Shown piece after piece: positions 28,777 to 31,715 of a stretch of DNA of 31,715 bases. A program made the position numbers and the translations under genes. The number at the start of each line of letters is the position of its first letter. Within the stretch, counting starts at the first letter, position 1. The notes beneath the pieces were generated by a model. The model did no database searches. It saw only the letters and a list, made by a program, of their open reading frames with translations, and had not been told where the DNA came from. This DNA is from UBA4729 sp038231175 (GTDB lineage Bacteria > Patescibacteriota > Saccharimonadia > Saccharimonadales > UBA4665), in the NCBI GenBank assembly GCA_038231175.1, contig JBBRLU010000005.1:1-31715 (forward strand), written 5' to 3'.

Positions 28777-28917
28777 TCACCCCAAACGCAACTTCTCCAT
28801 AACTTTTCGCTCCACTACTGCGGCGTACTCAAAATAAGCTTCGTTTTTTCTAGACGCGTCCTCGTTATGGCGAACCCAAATGCTTGTAGCATAGGGTTCT
28901 GTGGCCCCGCTTAGCAA
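28777..28917 (-). pseudogene. Coding-like fragment without a standard start
   Basis: The minus strand is open from inside the relE end to TGA 28779-28777. The last 46 codons read like real protein (LLSGATEPYATSIWVRH, then NEAYFEYAAVVERKVMEKL and RLG). The only in-frame start near is TTG at about 28916. Upstream of that the frame runs through a terminator hairpin. I cannot name the family. It is most likely the tail of a lost gene. Confidence 0.4.
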
Positions 28918-28922
28918 CCAAA

Positions 28923-28947
28923 TAAAAAGTCCCTCGGCGAGGAGGGA
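28923..28947 (-). terminator. Terminator of the relBE operon
   Basis: Minus strand TCCCTC-CTCGCC-GAGGGA followed by CTTTTTATT, 50 bases after the relE stop. Confidence 0.8.
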
Positions 28948-28955
28948 TTCTTCAT

Positions 28956-28966
28956 TTGGAGGGCCA
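28956..28966 (+). repeat. TTGGAGGGCCA copy of tRNA-Lys 3' end
   Basis: Eleven bases identical to the CCA-encoding end of tRNA-Lys(CTT) and one flanking base (29603-29613), in the same direction, within the outer inverted repeat. Confidence 0.35.
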
Positions 28967-28996
28967 CAGTAGACGCTATTGGAACTATAATACGAG

Positions 28997-29257
28997 CTAG
29001 CCGTAAAGCTGACTATGCGAACCTATAAGGGCGAAGATAACTATTGTGTCCCCAGTCATTATGTATAATGCACGGACGTCGCCACTCACGCTCATACTCC
29101 AGTAGCCTTTGTATTCACCTTTGAGTGGATGAACCTTCAACATTGGAAGTGTTGGGTCAGTGGCGAATAAATTAACCCGTTCATCAAATTGTAGCTGAAG
29201 TTTAAGGGGTAGTTTTTTATATTGTTTTTTAAACTTGGGTAAATAACGAATAGTCAT
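28997..29257 (-). CDS. relE: RelE/YafQ-type toxin (mRNA interferase)
   Basis: The 86-residue basic protein has the RelE/ParE fold pattern: N-terminal strand MTIRYLPKFKKQYKKLP, two helices, then HPLKGEYKGYWSMSVSGDVRALY and the last strand IVIFALIGSHSQLY. The RelE-type layout with GxYxGxWS and a C-terminal His (GSHSQLY) is close to YafQ. It likely cuts mRNA at the ribosome. It starts 5 bases after the antitoxin stop. Confidence 0.88.
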   Translation of the reverse strand: MTIRYLPKFKKQYKKLPLKLQLQFDERVNLFATDPTLPMLKVHPLKGEYKGYWSMSVSGDVRALYIMTGDTIVIFALIGSHSQLYG

Positions 29258-29262
29258 GGTGC

Positions 29263-29532
29263 CTATTTTTTTAAGTCAGCAAGAAATTCTTCTACACTAT
29301 CAAACTCTTTACTTGCTTTGCCACTATTGAGCTCTGCCTCTACTTCTGCGATTAGTTTCTCAAGCTTTGGCGTCATTTGTTCTGGGGCATACAACTCAAT
29401 ACGTCTAGTTGCTGCAACTTGACGTAAATATGCATTTACAAGCGTACTAAGAGTTAGCCCGGCACTATTAGCAACCTCTTGAGCTGAGGCCTTGACGTCT
29501 TGATCAATCTTTACACTTATGACGGTATTCAT
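29263..29532 (-). CDS. relB: RelB/DinJ-type antitoxin
   Basis: The start is the ATG at 29530-29532, giving 89 residues that begin MNTVISVKIDQDVKASAQEV, the ribbon-helix-helix DNA-binding domain of RelB/DinJ. TATACT (29540-29545) is seven bases before it, so a longer reading to 29568 would place the promoter inside the gene. The helical C-terminal part (LEKLIAEVEAELNSGKASKE, FLADLKK) binds the toxin. Unlike yefM this antitoxin has no ribosome-binding site and looks leaderless. Confidence 0.9.
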   Translation of the reverse strand: MNTVISVKIDQDVKASAQEVANSAGLTLSTLVNAYLRQVAATRRIELYAPEQMTPKLEKLIAEVEAELNSGKASKEFDSVEEFLADLKK

Positions 29533-29539
29533 ACTACAG

Positions 29540-29545
29540 AGTATA
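29540..29545 (-). promoter_or_regulatory. -10 TATACT, start of relBE
   Basis: Minus-strand TATACT seven bases before the ATG at 29532. AGTATATACT (29540-29549) is itself a palindrome and could be the RelB operator. Confidence 0.6.
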
Positions 29546-29603
29546 TACTTTGTAGTTATTATCGTCAATTAAAAAATGGGTAGGCGTATATATTACTTAT
29601 GCT

Positions 29604-29680
29604 TGGAGGGCCAGGAGGGACTCGAACCCTCGACACCCTGCTTAAGAGGCAGGTGCTCTAACCAGCTGAGCTACTGGCCC
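29604..29680 (-). tRNA. tRNA-Lys (anticodon CTT)
   Basis: Complete minus-strand cloverleaf: acceptor GGGCCAG (29680-29674) with CTGGCCC, D-arm AGCTCAGCTGGTTAGAGC, anticodon stem CCTGC/GCAGG around CTCTTAA with CTT at 29646-29644, T-arm GAGGGTTCGAGTCCCTC, encoded CCA at 29606-29604. The discriminator base reads T, which is unusual for tRNA-Lys. Confidence 0.96.
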
Positions 29681-29764
29681 TTGAATTGTTAACGGCTAGC
29701 AATTGCTAGACAACGTGACAACTTTACCAAATTACCTCTGTTTTGGCAAGCCTTTTAGCGCACT

Positions 29765-30235
29765 TCAAGCCTGGCCAGCACGGGGCAGGGCGTTAATTTT
29801 GCCCTGGGTAAAGTTACAGAAAAAGGCCAGGCCGGCGGCGTTGACCAGCGCCGCGATAAGCACCACTACTCCGATGGTTATTAATATGGCTTGCAGCGAT
29901 GGTTGGACTGAGCTGGAAGCTGAAGACGAAGTGAAATTAAAGACCCGCAAGAATGAGACTGGAAAGCCGACTAAGCCGGTACTTAAAATGTAGACCAAGA
30001 AGACGTCGGTCGTTTTTATCCTACCGAACGACACTTTCTGTAGTGCCCCGGCGTACAGCCACATCCAGTAATAGTTGAGCCCCGGCACGAGAAAGTACCA
30101 GCAAGTCGGAACAATCTGTTCTTTGGCTGCTTGGTTAACGTCGGCTCGGCTATGGCTGCACCAATAGTAAAAATACAGACCAAATGTCACGAAGCTGAGC
30201 AACCAGATCTTACTGCTGCTGGGGCGGTTGAGCAT
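29765..30235 (-). CDS. DUF4234-like membrane protein
   Basis: The 156-residue protein has four or so helices and the DUF4234 pattern: KIWLLSFVTFGLYFYYWCSHS at the N-terminus, then YFLVPGLNYYWMWLYAGAL with the aromatic YYW motif. The function of the family is not known. It starts within the end of a second protein of the same family (26-bp overlap), so the pair is a tandem duplication with coupled translation. The C-terminus ends in a short basic tail. Confidence 0.75.
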   Translation of the reverse strand: MLNRPSSSKIWLLSFVTFGLYFYYWCSHSRADVNQAAKEQIVPTCWYFLVPGLNYYWMWLYAGALQKVSFGRIKTTDVFLVYILSTGLVGFPVSFLRVFNFTSSSASSSVQPSLQAILITIGVVVLIAALVNAAGLAFFCNFTQGKINALPRAGQA

Positions 30236-30692
30236 AGGTAGGTTCGATTGGGGCAGCTGGAGCTGCTATTGGCATTGGTACTCCTGGTGCTGGCATCGAG
30301 CCGGGAGCTACCGGTGCAATCATCGTAACTGGACCGCCAAAGCTAGCGTCTGGCTGTGGTCCATTGTTTGGTGCTGGAGCACTGCCTGCTGCTGCGCCGA
30401 GTGGTTTATTAAACTCATTCTGCAGAATTGCTGCGCCGATACTACCCAATAATAACTGCAGCACAAAAGCCAATACTGCTGTGATCGAGCCGTTGGTAGT
30501 CTTTTCGACCGCCTCACTGTATTTCCACAACCAATAATAGCTAACGAAGGGAACTATCAGCAGCCAAGCTGTTGGTATCTGGGCGCCGAGGCTGTTTAAT
30601 TCGTTCTTAGTCTTAACTTGCCAAACTATCCCGTAAATACCAAAGGTTACGAATGGTAACAGGGCTACGGCGATCGGATTACGCTGGGTCAT
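30210..30692 (-). CDS. DUF4234-like membrane protein with Pro/Ala-rich tail
   Basis: The 160-residue protein repeats the neighbour's layout: VALLPFVTFGIYGIVWQVKTK, then LLIVPFVSYYWLWKYSEAV and a third helix near 72-92. Residues from about 95 on form a Pro/Ala/Gly-rich tail (PAPGVPMPIAAPAAPIEP) ending in glutamines, probably a flexible cytoplasmic extension. The start ATG at 30690-30692 has AAGGA about 12 bases upstream. Function unknown; the paralogue follows at once. Confidence 0.75.
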   Translation of the reverse strand: MTQRNPIAVALLPFVTFGIYGIVWQVKTKNELNSLGAQIPTAWLLIVPFVSYYWLWKYSEAVEKTTNGSITAVLAFVLQLLLGSIGAAILQNEFNKPLGAAAGSAPAPNNGPQPDASFGGPVTMIAPVAPGSMPAPGVPMPIAAPAAPIEPTYAQPPQQQ

Positions 30693-30776
30693 AAAATTTT
30701 TAAATCCTTATTAGTTTTGTACTTAATTCTCAGTATATGACACTACGTACTAAACACAAGCATTTTACGGTGGTGG

Positions 30777-30782
30777 TACAAT
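30777..30782 (+). promoter_or_regulatory. -10 TACAAT, start of S51 peptidase gene
   Basis: TACAAT with six bases to the ATG at 30789; no ribosome-binding site. Confidence 0.6.
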
Positions 30783-30788
30783 TTAGCT

Positions 30789-31469
30789 ATGCATTATTTC
30801 CTCAATGGTGGCCGCGATGAGCGAGCCGTCCTTAAATCTCCAGCCGCCAGCGAGCTGTATCAAGAGCTAGGCTTGCAACGCATTCTGTTCATTCCGTTCG
30901 CCATTGTCGAAGACTATTGGCAGGAGCTATGGCACGACAAACCGGACTTATTCGGCATGCCGGCTTTCGAGGTCCGATCGCTGACGGTGCTCGATACCGA
31001 CCCGCACGTCATCCAGCAGAAAATTGCCTGGGCCGACTTCATTTATTTCCCGGGAGGGGCCCCGATGTCACTGCTAAAGCGGGCCCAGGACGTCGGAGTC
31101 ACCGAACTAATCCGCCAAGCGATAGCAGCCGGCAGCCTGCAGCTGCTTGCCGGCGGCAGTGCCGGCGCCATGGTCATGGGCACCAACTGTATTATCGGCA
31201 ACACCGACGTCAAAACCGTTGTTCCGGGCCTTGATTTCGTGCCTGGCTACGTGATTGATTCGCATTTCGGTAACCGTAATCGGGAGTCCCGCCTACTACA
31301 GATTCTGGCCGACCGACCGCACTTAGACGGCCTGGGCATCGACGAAGATACCGCCGTGGTGTTCGACGACAACTTGGCTTTACAAGCGGTCTACGGACCT
31401 GGTACGGTAAGGGTCTACCACAAAACTAATATCGAAACCTATGATTCAGATTCCCGCTTCCCAAAGTAG
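30789..31469 (+). CDS. Peptidase S51 (dipeptidase E / cyanophycinase-like)
   Basis: The 226-residue protein has the class-I-glutamine-amidotransferase-like fold of family S51. The nucleophile Ser124 is in LAGGSAGAMVMG, IYFPGGAPMSLL is the upstream glycine turn, and HFGNRNRESRL and LGIDEDTAVVF are typical of cyanophycinase-like members. These enzymes cut isopeptide or Asp-linked dipeptide bonds. Whether the substrate is cyanophycin, an alpha-aspartyl dipeptide or a wall peptide cannot be told. The next gene starts inside its last 29 bases. Confidence 0.85.
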   Translation: MHYFLNGGRDERAVLKSPAASELYQELGLQRILFIPFAIVEDYWQELWHDKPDLFGMPAFEVRSLTVLDTDPHVIQQKIAWADFIYFPGGAPMSLLKRAQDVGVTELIRQAIAAGSLQLLAGGSAGAMVMGTNCIIGNTDVKTVVPGLDFVPGYVIDSHFGNRNRESRLLQILADRPHLDGLGIDEDTAVVFDDNLALQAVYGPGTVRVYHKTNIETYDSDSRFPK

Positions 31470-31715
31470 CGCCACGGCGGTGCTCGGCCAAGATTTTATC
31501 CGTGACAAGCGACCGCTCAAAACAGCGGCTGGTTTTAGTCCGACATCAGAATTTAGCGGCCAAGCACGCCAGACATTTTCGCTGCTGTTGTCGGCTGCGA
31601 CAATCGCTGCTATCCGCCGACAAGTCCAGGAAATCTACGACCAGCTGATAGCTGATTGCTGGCCCGAAGGCGAGCCGTTGCCCTTTGATATGATCCGGCT
31701 CGACGCTTTTCTGAA
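31441..31715 (+). CDS. Unknown protein, N-terminal part (cut by window edge)
   Basis: Not recognised. An ATG at 31441 opens a frame that stays open for 91 codons to the right edge. The first residues are MIQIPASQSSATAVLGQDF, followed by RDKRPLKTAAGFSPTSEF and a helical stretch (AATIAAIRRQVQEIYDQLI). It overlaps the S51 peptidase gene by 29 bases, and a TAATAT lies 8 bases before the ATG at 31427-31432, so it may have its own start. Codon use resembles the neighbour's, which supports coding. A polyamide-synthesis partner of the peptidase is a guess only. Confidence 0.55.
   Translation, partial: MIQIPASQSSATAVLGQDFIRDKRPLKTAAGFSPTSEFSGQARQTFSLLLSAATIAAIRRQVQEIYDQLIADCWPEGEPLPFDMIRLDAFL

Larger units (their letters stand above)
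28872..28969. repeat. Nested inverted repeats between kinase and relE genes
   Basis: Three structures: GAACCC..ATGCT-TGT-AGCAT..GGGTTC (28872-28899); CTGTGGCCC (28899-28907) with GGGCCACAG (28961-28969), a perfect 9-bp outer stem; and inside it TCCCTC/GAGGGA (28930-28947). The rest of 28729-28996 holds the coding-like fragment and nothing else I can support. Confidence 0.6.

Noticed and set aside
28899..28969. Integron attC-like site
   Set aside because: The outer inverted repeat is attC-like in size, but the RYYYAAC/GTTRRRY core sites are absent and no integron integrase is visible.
28956..28980. A further tRNA gene or long tRNA fragment
   Set aside because: Similarity to tRNA-Lys stops after 11 bases; no T-arm or anticodon arm follows.
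29703..29993. 96-codon plus-strand frame opposite the DUF4234-like gene
   Set aside because: Antisense to a membrane protein with the family motif; composition is that of a shadow.
30917..31234. 105-codon frame inside the S51 peptidase gene
   Set aside because: His/Arg-rich shadow in another frame; the peptidase motifs are in the main frame.
1..31715. Alternative genetic code with TGA as glycine (SR1/Gracilibacteria type)
   Set aside because: TGA ends the EamA, photolyase and polymerase genes at family-typical lengths, and no in-frame TGA occurs in the intact genes.
1..31715. CRISPR array, rRNA genes, insertion sequences, transposase genes
   Set aside because: No regularly spaced long repeats, no rRNA-like blocks and no transposase motifs were seen on either strand.

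Overview
The window looks like chromosomal DNA of a small-genome, Gram-positive-type (monoderm) bacterium, most likely Patescibacteria/CPR and probably Candidatus Saccharibacteria (TM7). This is inferred from gene families; there is no rRNA in the window to prove it. The clues are large secreted proteins of a CPR style, a heliorhodopsin (a family of monoderms), very compact gene packing, tRNAs with encoded CCA, and many genes that appear to be transcribed without a leader. TGA ends several genes (the photolyases, the Y-family polymerase), so this is code 11 and not the UGA=Gly code of SR1/Gracilibacteria.

Layout. 1-5.4 kb: the end of an EamA-type transporter, a decayed DUF1697 gene, tRNA-Arg(CCG), a diacylglycerol-kinase-like lipid kinase, a UbiA prenyltransferase with a membrane partner, tRNA-Arg(TCG), folC, then two divergent very small genes and a GlsB/YeaQ-type stress membrane protein. 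5.4-11.2 kb: DNA repair and housekeeping, with a DEDDh exonuclease-GIY-YIG (UvrC-like) fusion, two translationally coupled photolyase-family genes, uppS and an FMN-binding oxidase-like protein. 11.2-18.6 kb: a cell-surface cluster of two secreted proteins sharing a C-terminal motif, two membrane-anchored Ig-like proteins resembling the DUF916/WxL-partner architecture, an 809-residue fibre-like secreted protein and a small membrane protein. 18.7-23.7 kb: a secreted GH25-like protein, a DMT transporter, a ROK sugar kinase, a DUF305 protein with a two-TM partner, and a Y-family polymerase coupled to a 90-residue protein. 23.7-29.7 kb: an accessory-looking, more AT-rich stretch ending at tRNA-Lys(CTT). 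It holds a decayed YefM-YoeB pair, an intact YefM-YoeB pair, DUF5674, a 2H phosphoesterase, a heliorhodopsin, two Nudix hydrolases, a P-loop kinase and RelBE. 29.7-31.7 kb: two DUF4234-like membrane proteins, an S51/cyanophycinase-like peptidase and the start of an overlapping unknown gene.

How it fits together. The light and DNA-damage theme is strong: two photolyase-family proteins, a nuclease fusion, a translesion polymerase and a heliorhodopsin lie within about 21 kb. The surface cluster is probably a dedicated envelope or adhesion apparatus. The 23.7-29.7 kb stretch shows toxin-antitoxin turnover, short repeats related to a tRNA 3' end and decayed genes, as expected of an integration hot spot.

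Across the window at least 19 genes carry a -10-like hexamer ending 5-8 nt before the start codon and no Shine-Dalgarno sequence. A small set (two tiny ORFs, the GlsB-like gene, the abundant-looking surface protein, DUF305, yefM) has strong AGGAG-type sites and real leaders. Two modes of translation initiation seem to coexist.
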